This document shows, piece after piece, positions 41,836 to 53,170 of a stretch of DNA of 64,000 nucleotides. Numbering within the stretch: position 1 is the first letter of the stretch; every line of letters starts with the position of its first letter. The stretch is from NCBI RefSeq assembly GCF_004116385.1, contig NZ_PEIB01000009.1, positions 1-64,000 on the forward strand, given 5' to 3'. This DNA is from Veronia nyctiphanis (GTDB lineage Bacteria; Pseudomonadota; Gammaproteobacteria; Enterobacterales; Vibrionaceae). The translations under genes and the position numbers were made by a program. The notes below the pieces were generated by a model that saw only the letters and a program-made list of their open reading frames with translations, ran no database searches and was not told where the DNA came from.

Positions 41836-42113
41836 CGATCGATTCCTTCTGTCGATACTGCTTTAAGCATAGTATTTACATTTATTTAACTGCATCAATA
41901 GACGAAAATCTTATTCGCTTCACAGTGCAGTCTGAGATATTCAATCAGGGATGATAGTTATGCGTAATATCACGCAAAGAATTAATAGCCTGATGGTTAA
42001 GAGTGTCTTTCCTGATAGGAAATAGAGAAAAAGACTAATTTACTGACTGCATAATATCCCAGCAGCCAGTGTGAAAAAGGCAGGGAAACTTTAAGTTAAA
42101 AACTAGAGGAAGA
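41836..42113. promoter_or_regulatory. Upstream region of the ast operon with an inverted repeat
   Basis: A non-coding A/T-rich stretch of 278 bp between pabA and astC. It must hold the ast promoter. A perfect TGCGT-N6-ACGCA palindrome lies at 41961-41976, spaced like a CRP site but with non-consensus half-sites. No clear ArgR box or sigma-54 promoter was seen. Confidence 0.5.
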
Positions 42114-42695
42114 TCAGACTTTCATTTGCAAGAAGTTAGCTAATAAGTCATGTCCCTGCTCGGTCAGAATACTTTCTGGGTGGAATTGTACGCCTTCGAG
42201 GGGCAGTTTTTTATGACGGATCCCCATAATTTCATCAAACTGCCCGTCTTTTTCTGTCCATGCCGTGATCTCAAAACAATCAGGTAACGATGTTTTCTCC
42301 ACCACCAGCGAGTGATAACGCGTCACCCGCAATGGCATGTTCAACCCTGAAAATACACCAGTGTCGTTATGTAGAACCGGGCTGGTTTTGCCATGAATTA
42401 CTTCTTTGGCGCGAATTACATTGCCACCAAACACCTGAGCAAGAGACTGATGCCCAAGGCATACCCCGAGAATAGGAATTTTACCTGCGAAACGAGTGAT
42501 GACATCGAGAGATATACCCGCCTCATCCGGCGTACAAGGGCCGGGGGAAATCACCAAATGACTGGGTGCCATGACTTCAATGTCGGAAAGGCTGATGCTG
42601 TCGTTGCGATGAACCTCGACCTCTTGTCCCAGCTGACAAAAGTATTGGTACAAGTTGTAGGTAAAAGAATCATAGTTGTCGATTATCAGAAGCAC
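42114..42695 (-). CDS. pabA: Aminodeoxychorismate synthase glutamine amidotransferase subunit
   Basis: Class I glutamine amidotransferase that supplies ammonia for 4-aminobenzoate, and so folate, synthesis; 193 residues. The family start [20 protein letters not shown] places the initiator at a GTG (42695); the longer upstream frame has no homologous look. The Cys nucleophile is in GVCLGHQSL and the His-Glu pair in QFHPESIL. TrpG is a close paralogue, but the position beside astC and crp fits pabA. Confidence 0.92.
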   Translation of the reverse strand: MLLIIDNYDSFTYNLYQYFCQLGQEVEVHRNDSISLSDIEVMAPSHLVISPGPCTPDEAGISLDVITRFAGKIPILGVCLGHQSLAQVFGGNVIRAKEVIHGKTSPVLHNDTGVFSGLNMPLRVTRYHSLVVEKTSLPDCFEITAWTEKDGQFDEIMGIRHKKLPLEGVQFHPESILTEQGHDLLANFLQMKV

Positions 42696-42787
42696 TGCTT
42701 GGTTCACTCGATTGTTACATAGACCGCTCACTGGCGGCGCAATGCTACCACAGTCTGACTCCGTGTTGCATCCAGTGAGCCAGAGGT

Positions 42788-43711
42788 TTAGTGAGTCTGG
42801 TTGTAGCTTTGGTAATACGTCACTATTGGACCTTTGCAAAGTTCAATCATATTCAACAGCTCAGGCGAAACGTCGTCTTTTATTGATGAGCTAAGCGCTT
42901 CAAGTTCAAGTTGCAGGTCATCTCCTGACAAGGCTTGTTTATCACTCAACGCGCTATCTATCCTACTTGCAAGTTGATAAAGCGCTATCTCATCGGCAAA
43001 AAGGGAAGTGTGGTGATTTTCGCTGTTACCGTTTCCTGCATCGCTCTCTTGCCGAATTATCGCTGCAACCAATTGTAAAAAACCTTTAGGAGAACCCGCA
43101 AGCAATGACATCGCATGCTCTGCCTCGCTGAGAGCCTCTGGTTTGCTCAACAAGCCACCCATGTTTATCAACGGAAGAGCCAATCGCATATCATCGACTC
43201 TCGTCTTGGAGAGGCCATACTTGTCCGCCAGTATTTCTGCCAGTCCGGCCAGTCTAACAAGGTGCTCTTTGTCTTCCTGTTCACCAGCCTCTCGTCCGAT
43301 GCAATCCGATAAGAACTGGAAACCCGCCAGTAAGGATGCATAGCGGTTATGTTCAAGGATATTTCGTACCCGAGATTTGACCAGCGGCGCAGAAACAGGC
43401 TTGTGCAGAAACTCCACAGCCCCACATTTCAAGCCATCTATTTCACTCTGGTTTTCATCAAGGGACGAGACGAAAACCACTGGGGTGTCTCTTGTTACGG
43501 GATCGTTTTTCAGCGCCTTACAGACTTCGTAACCATTAATACCCGGCATGATGACATCCAACAGGATCAAATCAGGGTGCAGCTTATGTGTCATTTCCAG
43601 CGCTTTCTCGCCATCTTTGGCAAAGTACAACTCATAATCTTCTTTCAAGATACTGCGCAGTACATGCAAATTACTGGGTTCATCATCGACAACTAAAAGT
43701 TTATAACCCAT
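42788..43711 (-). CDS. Response regulator with intact receiver and degenerate HD-GYP-like output
   Basis: A 307-residue regulator from the ATG at 43711 ([20 protein letters not shown], with GGGGGAG upstream). The receiver domain (1-120) is complete: D9, D10, phospho-acceptor D52 (LILLDVIMP), S82 and K104 (HKPVS). The C-terminal part (about 145-300) aligns by eye with RpfG-type HD-GYP proteins ([18 protein letters not shown]), but the HD dyad is I182-N183 (LPLINMGGL) and no GYP is found. It is therefore probably not an active c-di-GMP phosphodiesterase. The gene overlaps the end of the sensor kinase gene upstream. Confidence 0.85.
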   Translation of the reverse strand: MGYKLLVVDDEPSNLHVLRSILKEDYELYFAKDGEKALEMTHKLHPDLILLDVIMPGINGYEVCKALKNDPVTRDTPVVFVSSLDENQSEIDGLKCGAVEFLHKPVSAPLVKSRVRNILEHNRYASLLAGFQFLSDCIGREAGEQEDKEHLVRLAGLAEILADKYGLSKTRVDDMRLALPLINMGGLLSKPEALSEAEHAMSLLAGSPKGFLQLVAAIIRQESDAGNGNSENHHTSLFADEIALYQLASRIDSALSDKQALSGDDLQLELEALSSSIKDDVSPELLNMIELCKGPIVTYYQSYNQTH

Positions 43712-46700
43712 AACGGCTCCCCCACTCAGTACCTTGATTGGCCGATACCTGTAATGCTCTGAACAGGCTTGATGCCTCTTCAAACTCGAAGTTTTCTATC
43801 GCCAGAACAAACTTCGCCAGCTCAAAGGGCTCAGTCGTACTGACAAGGTGAGGATGAGAGTGAAGTAGGACTCTTCGTCAAGTTGACCACTCTCCAATGC
43901 CTCAATAAAGGTCGTCGCCCCCTGAATTATCGTCAATGAAGGTGTTGCTTTTGGTTGATCACGTTCAGGAAAGCTTGGGCGGATCCCGAGGTACGCGAAT
44001 GCTTTTTCATAGCTTTCAGACAAACAACTCTCGAGTTGTTGTACCGCTTCATCAAACTTGGTGGCATTCTCGTTCTGCAGCGCGCGGTAAGCATTGTCCA
44101 GCCAATGTTCGTAACGCTCGAAGCCCATGCACAGCGACGATGCCCGGACACGTTTTATGGTTTGGCTGAGTCGCTCAGAAGCTTTCGTTTCTTTTTGAAG
44201 CTGATTGGGAAAATCATGGTATCGCGTCCAGAAGCCATCGAGTACTTTGGCGAAAAGCGGTTTGTTCTGCCAGTGTTGCATCGCTAAATGTTGATTGAAT
44301 AGGGCTCTAGTCGCTTCGGTGGGCTTTAAACTAATTGGGGTGATTTTTTGTTGATCCACGCCCTGATCAACGCAATTACGCAAGGCAAGGTACATCGCAT
44401 CAGTATCAACCGGCTTTTGTATAAGTTGATCAAACCCCCGAGCCAGCCACTGATCGATAGGGGTAGGATCAGCGCTTACCGCCATTCCTATTATTTGCGG
44501 TATCAGTTTGTCTGGCTCTATTGCCTGTTCCTCACCTTGCAACCCTTTCCATTCCGAGACTCCCTCCTCATATGCATCAATCAAAAGCATATCAGGAGGG
44601 TTAGTTTCCATTGCGTTTACGGCCGCAGATAGCGTAGTGAAAGTCTGCACCCTCGCCCCTTTTTTAAGCAATATCGCGCTGATTTCTTTTTGGTTGCGTG
44701 CCAGCCTGTCGACCACAACGATTTCAACTGGGTTAAGGAAACCTGTCGCTTCCAACTTGGATACTGCATTGACTTCAGACTTTGCGCAGGCAAGCGGAAT
44801 ATCAGCATAGATAATTGATGTTCTTCCTTTCACGTCATACCACAGAAAGCCATCCATCAGCTCGACCAGATGTACCATCAGCTTTGAGGAGATCGACTGA
44901 TTCAGTTCGGCCTCTGACGCTGACTCAGGTAACGATGAATAACCAGAAACAGCCAGTCGAACGCCGTCCTCCCACGGATAGACATGCAAGCGTATGCCAC
45001 CACCAGGAGCCACAATAAGCGTGTTGCGGACCATATTGTGAAGTAGCTGTTTCAGACGACGGGCATCGCCAATAAAGTGCTCGTTCAATAGACTTGAATA
45101 ATCAAGCTGGATATCAAGCGTTGCACTGTCTGACGTTTCTCGGGCAATAAACTCAATTTGTTGGCAAAGTTGCAGCAATGAAAACTCACTCATCTCCAGC
45201 GAGACAGCCCGGCTCTCAAAGCGAGACGCTTCCATCGCATCATTGATCAGTGTTAACAGGGCATTTCCCGAACGGCGCATGACTTCTAGATGCTGCCGCT
45301 GTTCAGGCTCTTTGACAGACTCCAGCAACACATCAGCCAGCCCTAACATTGAATTTAATGGGGTTCTGAACTCGGTACCCATATTGTTTAAAAAAGAACT
45401 TTTTGACTCGGTCAGCCGCGATGCCTGCTCGACCTTATTGTTCATGACTAACTCTTTCTGTTTGCGCTCAGACACATCGAATATCAGACCATCAATCCAC
45501 GTGCCACCGTCCTCTGAACGGTAGCTGTGGCCCACCTCGAGCAACCATTTGACTTCTTCATTCCGCGTCACAAAGCGATACTCCACTTCATAATGGCAAC
45601 ATTGCCGTATCACCTCTTCTCGCTTCTCCATGTAGTGTGCCTGGTCATCTTCATGCACATGATCGACAAAGCTGCCTCCCCCGTGTTCACCAGTGAGGGC
45701 CGAAGCGGTGAACCCGGTTAATTGCTTGGCAGAGTCACTGACATACACCATCTGCCGCCTTCCCCTCGTCATTTCTCTGAAGGTCAACGCAGGCAGATTA
45801 GCAATGAGGGTACGGTACTGTTTGGCGTTTTCTCTCAATGATTGCGTCTGTTGCCGCTGTTCGGAAATATCACAAACCGTCGCGATAAATACATCTTCAG
45901 CATCCCGCTGTGAAAAACCCAGAGTCAGACGAATGGGAAATGTCATCCCATTTTTCTTCATTGCGGTGAGTTCGCGGCTTTTCCCGATAATGGATGAGTC
46001 TGTTTGGTTACGGAAAAAACGATTGATGTACTCATCATGGCGATAGCGATGTTCGTCCCCTATCAGCATCCGAACATTCCTGCCAATCACCTCTTTGGCA
46101 GACCAACCAAACAGCATTTCAGCAGCGGGGTTAAACAAGGTCACAAGCCCTGCGCTGTTCACGGCAATCACGCCATCCTGCACCGTCTGAATCATGGTTT
46201 CCAGAGACTCAGTGTGTGTCTTGAGTATTCGATGGCGCTTTTTGGCGACGAAATGGAAGAAGTTTGCAAGGGCTGCGACATAAGTGACGATGGATACAGC
46301 AACCAAAACAGTACCTGCCTGCACTCTATCCATGGACAGAACGTCTCTTGGTTCGGGGAGATTTACGACATCAATTAACTGCGCCGTGCTGACATTCAGG
46401 ACAATAATAGCCAAACAAATTGCGATGCCAGATAAGAGGGCTTTTGTCATCGGCAGAAAGTCTGAATGTTCTCTCGCTTTTATAAGCCCATGCCAATATC
46501 CAAGTGAAAACAACACTGAGGCGGTCACAAGTCCAAACAGAAATATCGGCAACCGCTGGTTGGAAATATTAATAGCGGGCAAGGATACCAGAGCAAGAAA
46601 ATGCGCAGCTGCGATACCTACCATGCTCAAAATCATCAAGCCTGCCAGACGACTAACATCATGACCATAAGCGGTTTGATGCGTGGAGAAAAGACAGACA

Positions 46701-47017
46701 ATGACCAGGGGCACCAACGCCCAGAGGAAAGGAGAAACGGAGAGCACAAACGCGGCTGGTGTCATTGCAATCAGGCAGAGGCCCTGTACAACCCATATCC
46801 CAATGGCAAGTGTCACTCCGTTTATCGCATGTAATTTGAAAAAGGATTGTCCCCGCACAGATTGCTGCTGCGGCCTGAAATGTAATGCCGAACTCACGTT
46901 GTTGAAACCAAACAGAAGCGCCAAAATGATCAACCAAGGGTCGATCAATGGATCGATTACCAGCTCTGAGGAGATACCTGAGCGATAAAAGTTCTGAAGG
47001 GTTTCCAATAACGTCAT
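43701..47017 (-). CDS. Large hybrid sensor protein lacking the catalytic histidines (pseudokinase), frameshift at 3' end
   Basis: About 1105 residues when one missing base near 43866 is restored; otherwise 1073 with an unlikely tail. An N-terminal multi-helix membrane region (about 30-260, MHYT-like in style) is followed by PAS (about 280-395), PAS_3 (about 400-520), a HisKA-like region, an HATPase-like region, a receiver (D814 in LLIDAYEEG) and an HPt-like domain. The HisKA motif reads NMGTEFRTPLN, with T548 in place of His. The ATPase lacks G1/G2 glycines. The HPt motif is SQTIKRV, with Q952 in place of His. The corrected tail (TEPFELAKFVLAIENF, ending GSRYGL) overlaps the regulator start by 11 bp. 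Confidence 0.85.
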
Positions 47018-47132
47018 CGGCAGTCCATTTGCGTATGAGTGATCGGTAACTCAGGTAAACTAACGTTGTTTACACAAGTGTTATTAATGAGACTTTTTAA
47101 GCGTAGACAAGATAAAGACGATAAGAACAAAA

Positions 47133-47158
47133 AAATCGGACCACATGGGGTCCGATTT
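47133..47158 (-). terminator. Terminator after the secreted nuclease gene
   Basis: A 10-bp inverted repeat AAATCGGACC/GGTCCGATTT with a 6-nt loop is followed on the minus strand by TTTTTTTG. It lies 57 bp past the corrected nuclease stop and separates it from the sensor gene. Confidence 0.92.
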
Positions 47159-47214
47159 GAAAAGCAAAGGGTTATCGAATAATTGGCAGCTTTTACACTG
47201 CGACACTCACTCGA

Positions 47215-50017
47215 TTAGCGTATGGAGCAATGGAAACCGCGCAGTGTTACCACTTTATTTCCATCCAACGTCGTTTCACCACAATGGGCAGGGATCCAGC
47301 CGAAGATATACATCGTCAAGTTCACCTTATCCCCTAGCTCAACACCCAAACGCTCGATGAAATCGCTGTCTTGATCGTAGCGAACGCGACCAAACCAGCT
47401 TAACCAAGGACTGTACTTGTTGTACCTCCATTAATGGTCGGCTTGACCCAGAAAAAGCTATTGTTTCTGATTGTCAGGCTAAATGGCTCTACGACAGGTT
47501 GGTAGTTCAGGCTGATAATCACAGGGTCATGATCCGACGATGAGAAAGCATTGTCTGACTTGACCAAAGACCCAGTATAACGGCTCGGGTATTCAAACAA
47601 GGTGCTCTCTACAGAGTTGATGTGCCAATCTTCAACAGCCACTACCTTTTCGGTCACAGACGCATTACCCAGTGCATGGTCAAGGCTGCCCAGTTCACCG
47701 TCAAAGCTATATGAAAACGCATCTTCTCCAGCAAATGTTGTTGCGAGATTGGTGTAACCGAAGCCATTGCCTACCTCACGTGCTACATCATCCATGGTTT
47801 GCCCTTGAATAGACGTACCTGCTGCAGTAACAATTTTACGAACGTTGGCATCAGCATTGTAATCCGTCAGCACTCGCATTGGATCTTCCTGCGCGTAGGC
47901 ATTGAAGTCACCCAGTACAAGCACATCACCCGCTAACCCTTTCAGTGAGTTACCCAAGATTTCAGCGGCAGATACGCGGAACTCATTACAACGTCCCTGA
48001 AGATCTGCCGGGTCTTTGGTGAATTCACCCGCTACCCAATCCTCATAACAGCCAGAGCCTTTCGATTTGAAGTGGTTGACCGCAATAGATAAACGTTCGC
48101 CGCCAGATACTTCAAATGTTTGCAACAGTGAATCACGCTGATATTTATCGTGTTGCTTTGTTTCGCCCTCTGGGTTTTCGCCGCTAATGTGTTGTTCAGG
48201 CATACGAACCACAGAGGCAGCCTCTGCTGGCGTCGCTTTAGCCGGACGATAGATAAGCGCAACCATGATTGCGTCTCCACCGAGGTACTTGCCGTCATTG
48301 AGAGAATCAGTAGCCGGAATAACCATCGCATAATGGTCATCAGTATTGCTCATACGTGCATTCAGCGTCTCGATAAGGTCGAACAGTGCACCGTCGTCAC
48401 CAAAGCCATTGTTTTCAACTTCCATCAGGCCATAGATGTCGGCATCAATCGCCAACATCGCGTTGACAATTTTCTCACGCTGCAAAGCAAATTCATCAGC
48501 CTTCTTCGCACCACGGTTACAGCCTCGGCTTGCATCAGCATCGCTGATCTTTACAGGTTGGGTTGAGGTCGCCGCCAATCTCAGTGGCACTGGTGAAATA
48601 GTTAAGCACGTTGAAGCTGGCAACTTTCAGATTACTGCCATCGACAGTAACAGGGGCATCCGTGCGGTCTTTTTGATGAACGAGGTCAGACGCAGAGATT
48701 TCATTTGTTGCGACCAGACGGAACTCGCCAAAGCTAAAGCCGACTACACCTTCAATGTTTTCCAAGCGGTCAAAAATACGGATATACCTTGCTCAGCATC
48801 CAACCCCGGGAAATAAGGGATCACGCCATTCGGCGCCTTCTGGTCAGACTCAATGTAGAGGCGGTTCTTTGCGTTGTCCAGCGCTAAGATATCTGTCCGT
48901 AAATCACTGGCAGGATAAAGCTGGGTCGGTTTTACCAGTGGATTTTGGTGAGACAGCACCATGTTGTTGCGTCTGGCATCGTAGTCATAGCCAAAGTTAC
49001 GGGTGACCACCATATCAGATTCAGTATTTAGAGTGACCAGCATCCCTTCGTAACGCTCGAGCGCGTCTTTCAGCGACTCGCCCTCTTCCACCCTTACTGC
49101 TGTTGCAGCCAGAGGCGACGTTTCACCGAGCACTTCCCACTGAGTACCTTTGGCGTCTAATTGCGTGAAGCCATAGTATTCCTTTACTTTACCTGCGGCA
49201 CAAACGCGACTGCCAGGCTTCAGACCCGACACAGAGTCAGACACGACAAATATGCCATCTGACGTCGCATCATTGTTGTCACCTTGCGCATCCTGCAGCC
49301 AGAATCCTTTATAGAGACCAGTGGTGACCGCTGTAACAACACCTTCAACGTGGTAATCGTCTTTGCTTTCATAGCTGCCATCAGGTATCAGAGGGCTGCG
49401 CGTTCCTTCTCCCTGAACGGTGTAGGTCGCTGTTCTGACATTGTCCTCACAGCTGAATACAGGCCCTGCGTTATCACAGGCGTTCAGGCCGTCACAGCCC
49501 AGTCCGTCGAAGGTATTTTTTGTAAAGCTTTGCCAGCTTACTGACGGGTCAAAGACTGTAGATGTATCGACTTTGCCTCAGTACCTGCTTTGCGGCGGAG
49601 GGTTTTGTCTTTACCGTAAGATGCACCGCTGCCGAGCTGGCCCAGACTGTCGACAACATTGCCGTTATGGGTCAATGCAAGGGTATCGTCACCATTGAAT
49701 GTCAGTTTGTTGGACGTGAAACCCGCAACTGCTTTGATGCTGTCGCTCGCCGAGGCATGAGAGACAACCAGTGAATCACCGGGAGCAAGAACACCGTCAA
49801 GAGGCACGCGAGAAGACAAATTGGTGTTCTTGTTAAATGCCAGTTCAATCGCCCAGCCAGAAAGGTTAACGGCTTGATCACCCTGATTGGTTATCTCAAC
49901 CGCTTTGTTATTCGATGAACCTTCCACATACTCGGTAAACAATACGTCAGCATGTGCAGTAGCGCTCATTGATGCGCTGACAGCAAGAGCAAGAAAGCTC
50001 TTTTTCGCAATGTTCAT
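47215..50017 (-). CDS. ExeM/Xds-type secreted endonuclease, four apparent frameshifts
   Basis: Extracellular nuclease with a signal peptide (MNIAKKSFLALAVSASMSAT, cleavage near AHA-DV), a lamin-tail domain (about 25-130), an OB-like region (about 200-330) and an endonuclease/exonuclease/phosphatase domain. The last has QREKIVNAMLAIDADIYGLM, VNHFKSKGSG, LGDFNAYAQEDP and SSSDHDPVI. The frame breaks at about 49569, 48783 and 47408 (one base missing each) and 48551 (one base extra). With these the span is 2805 bp, 934 residues, ending GFHCSIR. It resembles V. cholerae Xds (VC2621), which also lies near pabA and trpS. Confidence 0.85.
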
Positions 50018-50202
50018 GTCGGCTCCTTTTGTGCCAATGATCAAAATCTGGCGGATTATTTACCAAGTCGACATTAACTTTTGGTGATCATTCGCACATC
50101 AGGGGTGAATTACATACTATTTGAGTAAAAATTCTAGACTTTGATTCCACGTTTACATTTTTAGAAAAGGTCAAATTAGTGGGAAGGCTTTGAGTGGGGA
50201 AT

Positions 50203-50231
50203 AAAAAAAAAGCAGCGGTAACAACCACTGC
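50203..50231 (-). terminator. Terminator after trpS
   Basis: Arms GCAGTGG and CCGCTGC (7 bp with one T-G pair) enclose a 6-nt loop and are followed by nine T on the minus strand. It lies about 30 bp past the trpS stop. Confidence 0.85.
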
Positions 50232-50261
50232 CTTCCAAATATTTGTGGTTTAAATCAACCT

Positions 50262-51278
50262 TTATGGGCGAGGAACGAAACCTACAGCTTCAAATACCTT
50301 TTTAAGCGTTTCTGCTGCATGTGCTGAGGCTTTTTCTGCACCCGTTTTCATCACACTGTCGAGGTAAGTACGATCGTTGCGGAATTCTTTGTAACGCGCC
50401 TGAAGAGGCTCAAGCATAGCAACAACCGCTTCCGCAGTGTCTTTCTTCAAGTGGCCGTACATCTTATCCGCGTACTCTGCTTCAATGTCAGCATAGCTCT
50501 TGCCCGTCACCCCAGACATGATACCCATCAGGTTTGCAACGCCCGGCTTGTTTTCAATATCGAAAATCACACGTGGTGGCTCATCGGAGTCAGTCACAGC
50601 GCGTTTAATCTTCTTAACGATTGCTTTCGGGTCTTCAAGCAGACCGATAACATTATTTCGATTGTCGTCAGACTTCGACATTTTCTTCAACGGATCCTGC
50701 AAGCTCATTACTCGCGCACCCACTGGTGGGATGTAGGGTTCTGGCACTACAAAGGTGTCGCCGTACAAGTTGTTGAAGCGATGGGCAATATCGCGTGCTA
50801 ATTCAAGATGCTGCTTTTGGTCATTACCCACAGGTACCTGATTGGCTTGATACAACAGGATATCTGCTGCCATCAAAACAGGGTAACTGAACAGACCCGC
50901 ATTGATGTTTTCAGCGTGGCGCGCTGACTTGTCCTTGAATTGGGTCATGCGGTTTAGCTCACCCATCTGGGTGTAACAGTTTAATACCCAGCCCAATTGC
51001 GCATGTTCAGGAACATGCGACTGAACAAATAGGTTACTGCGCTCAGGGCTCACGCCCACAGCTAAACATAGCGCGAGTGCATCTAACGTAGCTTCACGTA
51101 AGGTCTCTGCATCCTGACGGACAGTAATCGCATGCAGGTCAACAATGCAGTACTGGCAATTGTAGTCATCCTGCATTTGTTCCCACTGACGCAGTGCGCC
51201 CATGTAGTTACCGATACTAAGCTCGCCAGAAGGCTGTACGCCACTGAGTACGATGGGCTTGGAGGATGAATCACTCAT
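50262..51278 (-). CDS. trpS: Tryptophanyl-tRNA synthetase
   Basis: Class I aminoacyl-tRNA synthetase, 338 residues, charging tRNA-Trp. The HIGH-equivalent region is [20 protein letters not shown] (about 12-31), and KMSKS is seen in [12 protein letters not shown] (about 195-206). It follows gph by 82 bp, the conserved rpe-gph-trpS order, and ends at its own terminator. Confidence 0.98.
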   Translation of the reverse strand: MSDSSSKPIVLSGVQPSGELSIGNYMGALRQWEQMQDDYNCQYCIVDLHAITVRQDAETLREATLDALALCLAVGVSPERSNLFVQSHVPEHAQLGWVLNCYTQMGELNRMTQFKDKSARHAENINAGLFSYPVLMAADILLYQANQVPVGNDQKQHLELARDIAHRFNNLYGDTFVVPEPYIPPVGARVMSLQDPLKKMSKSDDNRNNVIGLLEDPKAIVKKIKRAVTDSDEPPRVIFDIENKPGVANLMGIMSGVTGKSYADIEAEYADKMYGHLKKDTAEAVVAMLEPLQARYKEFRNDRTYLDSVMKTGAEKASAHAAETLKKVFEAVGFVPRP

Positions 51279-51360
51279 GATGCAGTATTTTCCTGTTGGT
51301 AAAGATACTGCCGGCGTCTTTGCCGGCAGTATGGGAGTTCGATGATGTAGAGCAGATAAT

Positions 51361-52059
51361 TTACGCTGTTTTTGCGTCGCTGAGAACCGTCAATAGTTGA
51401 TCAAAGTGATCTGCTACGTGATCCGGTGAGCTGTCGCTGATTGGAACGCCATAATTGTAGCCGTACGTTAAGCCAAACGAGGCAATGCCCGCATTTTTAG
51501 CGGCTTGAATGTCATTTCTCGAATCACCCACCATCAGCATTTCTGCGTTGCTCAGACCGTGTTTGTCACGAAGACTGTGCAAGCCTTCAGGATCGGGTTT
51601 GTTGGTTGGCAGCGAACCACCACCGATGACATCACTGAAGAAATGGTCGAGATCCAAGTCTTCAAGCAACTCTGGCACGAACTGATAAGGTTTGTTGGTA
51701 ACGAGACCGAGCACAAAGCCTTGGTCTTTGAGTGATGTCAGGGTCTCTTTCACCTGTGGAAAAATCTCGGTTTTGTCATGCCCGTTATTGGCATAGTGGT
51801 AATCAAACCGTGCACGTGCCTTTTCATATAGTCCTTCAGGCAGCTCAGGGTCAATCTCGACATTTCGCGAAAGCGCACGTTTCACCATGATCTCCGCGCC
51901 ATTTCCTATCCAGCACTTTACTTCTTCGTTATTGACCGTATGAAGATCGAGGTCAGCCAACATCATGCGGATCGCCTCAGCAAGATCCGGCACACTATCA
52001 ACTAAGGTGCCATCAAGGTCGAAGGCGATATAACGAATAGAATCGAATTTTTTACTCAT
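51361..52059 (-). CDS. gph: Phosphoglycolate phosphatase
   Basis: HAD-superfamily phosphatase that removes 2-phosphoglycolate formed in DNA repair; 232 residues. The four HAD motifs are present: [10 protein letters not shown] with D14 and D16, VTNKP, the Lys of NKPDP, and MVGDSRNDI. It lies 20 bp after rpe and upstream of trpS. Confidence 0.97.
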   Translation of the reverse strand: MSKKFDSIRYIAFDLDGTLVDSVPDLAEAIRMMLADLDLHTVNNEEVKCWIGNGAEIMVKRALSRNVEIDPELPEGLYEKARARFDYHYANNGHDKTEIFPQVKETLTSLKDQGFVLGLVTNKPYQFVPELLEDLDLDHFFSDVIGGGSLPTNKPDPEGLHSLRDKHGLSNAEMLMVGDSRNDIQAAKNAGIASFGLTYGYNYGVPISDSSPDHVADHFDQLLTVLSDAKTA

Positions 52060-52079
52060 TGTGGTGTGTTCTTACCTGT

Positions 52080-52754
52080 CTATTGATTGATTTTACTTAA
52101 CTCGGCACGCATTTCGTCGATGACGTGTTTGTAATCAGGCTGACCGAAAATCGCTGAGCCTGCGACAAACATGTCAGCCCCTGCTTCTGCGATTTCTCGA
52201 ATGTTATCAACCTTTACACCGCCATCAATTTCAAGGCGAATATCCCGACCGCTTTCATCAATACGACGGCGAACTTTCCGCAGTTTATCTAATGTGCCAG
52301 GAATAAATGACTGACCACCAAACCCGGGGTTAACTGACATCAGCAAGATCATATCCAGCTTACCCATCACATGGTCGAGATAGTGCAGAGGCGTTGCCGG
52401 ATTAAACACCAAGCCCGCCTGACAGCCGTGCTCTTTTATCAGTTGCAACGAGCGATCAAGGTGCTCACTGGCTTCAGCATGAAAAGTGATCATACTGGCG
52501 CCCGCTTTTGCAAAGTCAGGAATAATGCGATCAACAGGTTTCACCATCAGGTGGACATCAATTGGCGCAGTGATGCCGTAATCACGTAGTGCTTTACAAA
52601 TCGGTGCACCAAACGTCAGATTTGGTACGTAGTGGTTATCCATCACATCAAAGTGAACAACGTCGGCGCCAGCAGCTAATACTTTATCTACATCTTCACC
52701 CAGTCTCGCAAAGTCGGCAGACAAAATGGACGGGGCTATAAGAAAATCTTTCAT
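52080..52754 (-). CDS. rpe: Ribulose-phosphate 3-epimerase
   Basis: TIM-barrel epimerase of the pentose phosphate pathway, 224 residues. It begins [20 protein letters not shown]. Metal and catalytic residues lie in [26 protein letters not shown] and LEIDGGVK. It heads the rpe-gph-trpS operon. The region 52755-52905 holds the divergent promoters. Confidence 0.98.
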   Translation of the reverse strand: MKDFLIAPSILSADFARLGEDVDKVLAAGADVVHFDVMDNHYVPNLTFGAPICKALRDYGITAPIDVHLMVKPVDRIIPDFAKAGASMITFHAEASEHLDRSLQLIKEHGCQAGLVFNPATPLHYLDHVMGKLDMILLMSVNPGFGGQSFIPGTLDKLRKVRRRIDESGRDIRLEIDGGVKVDNIREIAEAGADMFVAGSAIFGQPDYKHVIDEMRAELSKINQ

Positions 52755-52923
52755 GTTTACGCCTCTGTTATTCTAATTCGGCTAACTGTTAAGTTTCAGT
52801 GCTTTCAGATAAGGTTAAATCTTACCCGAATGCGATCCGCACTCCTATTGAAGAAGCAGATTTATTTGGTCAACAATGCTTATCTAAGACATACGAGCTT
52901 TCACATTGCGCAAAGGATATTGC

Positions 52924-53124
52924 ATGAGTTCTGAGAAAACGACGTGGTGGGACATTGTGAAAAGTGTCTTTGCAGCCCTACTGGGCGTTCAGTCTGACGA
53001 GAATCGTCAACGTGATTTCAGCCAGACGAGTATGTGGCCTTACATCATTACAGGAATTGTCGCTGTGGTGCTGTTCGTGCTGGTCCTTATTGTAATCGTT
53101 TCTTTTATCACGCCAGCGCAATAG
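52924..53124 (+). CDS. DUF2970 small membrane protein
   Basis: A 66-residue inner-membrane protein. It begins MSSEKTTWWDIVKSVFAALL, has a charged stretch with GVQSDENRQRDF, and one strong membrane segment (about 42-62, IITGIVAVVLFVLVLIVIVS). The ATG at 52924 is behind AAAGGATATTGC. It stands alone, divergent from rpe and convergent with dam. Function unknown. Confidence 0.82.
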   Translation: MSSEKTTWWDIVKSVFAALLGVQSDENRQRDFSQTSMWPYIITGIVAVVLFVLVLIVIVSFITPAQ

Positions 53125-53170
53125 ACATTATCGTCACCAAGTAGACAGTATCGTTCTAGAGTGATTTGAG

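Noticed and set aside
44348-46988. Several plus-strand frames of 90-126 codons opposite the sensor gene
   Set aside because: All are antisense to one long, domain-rich coding frame and lack start signals.
42788-50017. Defence island or mobile element
   Set aside because: No integrase, transposase, tRNA attachment site or direct repeats were found, and flanking housekeeping order is intact.
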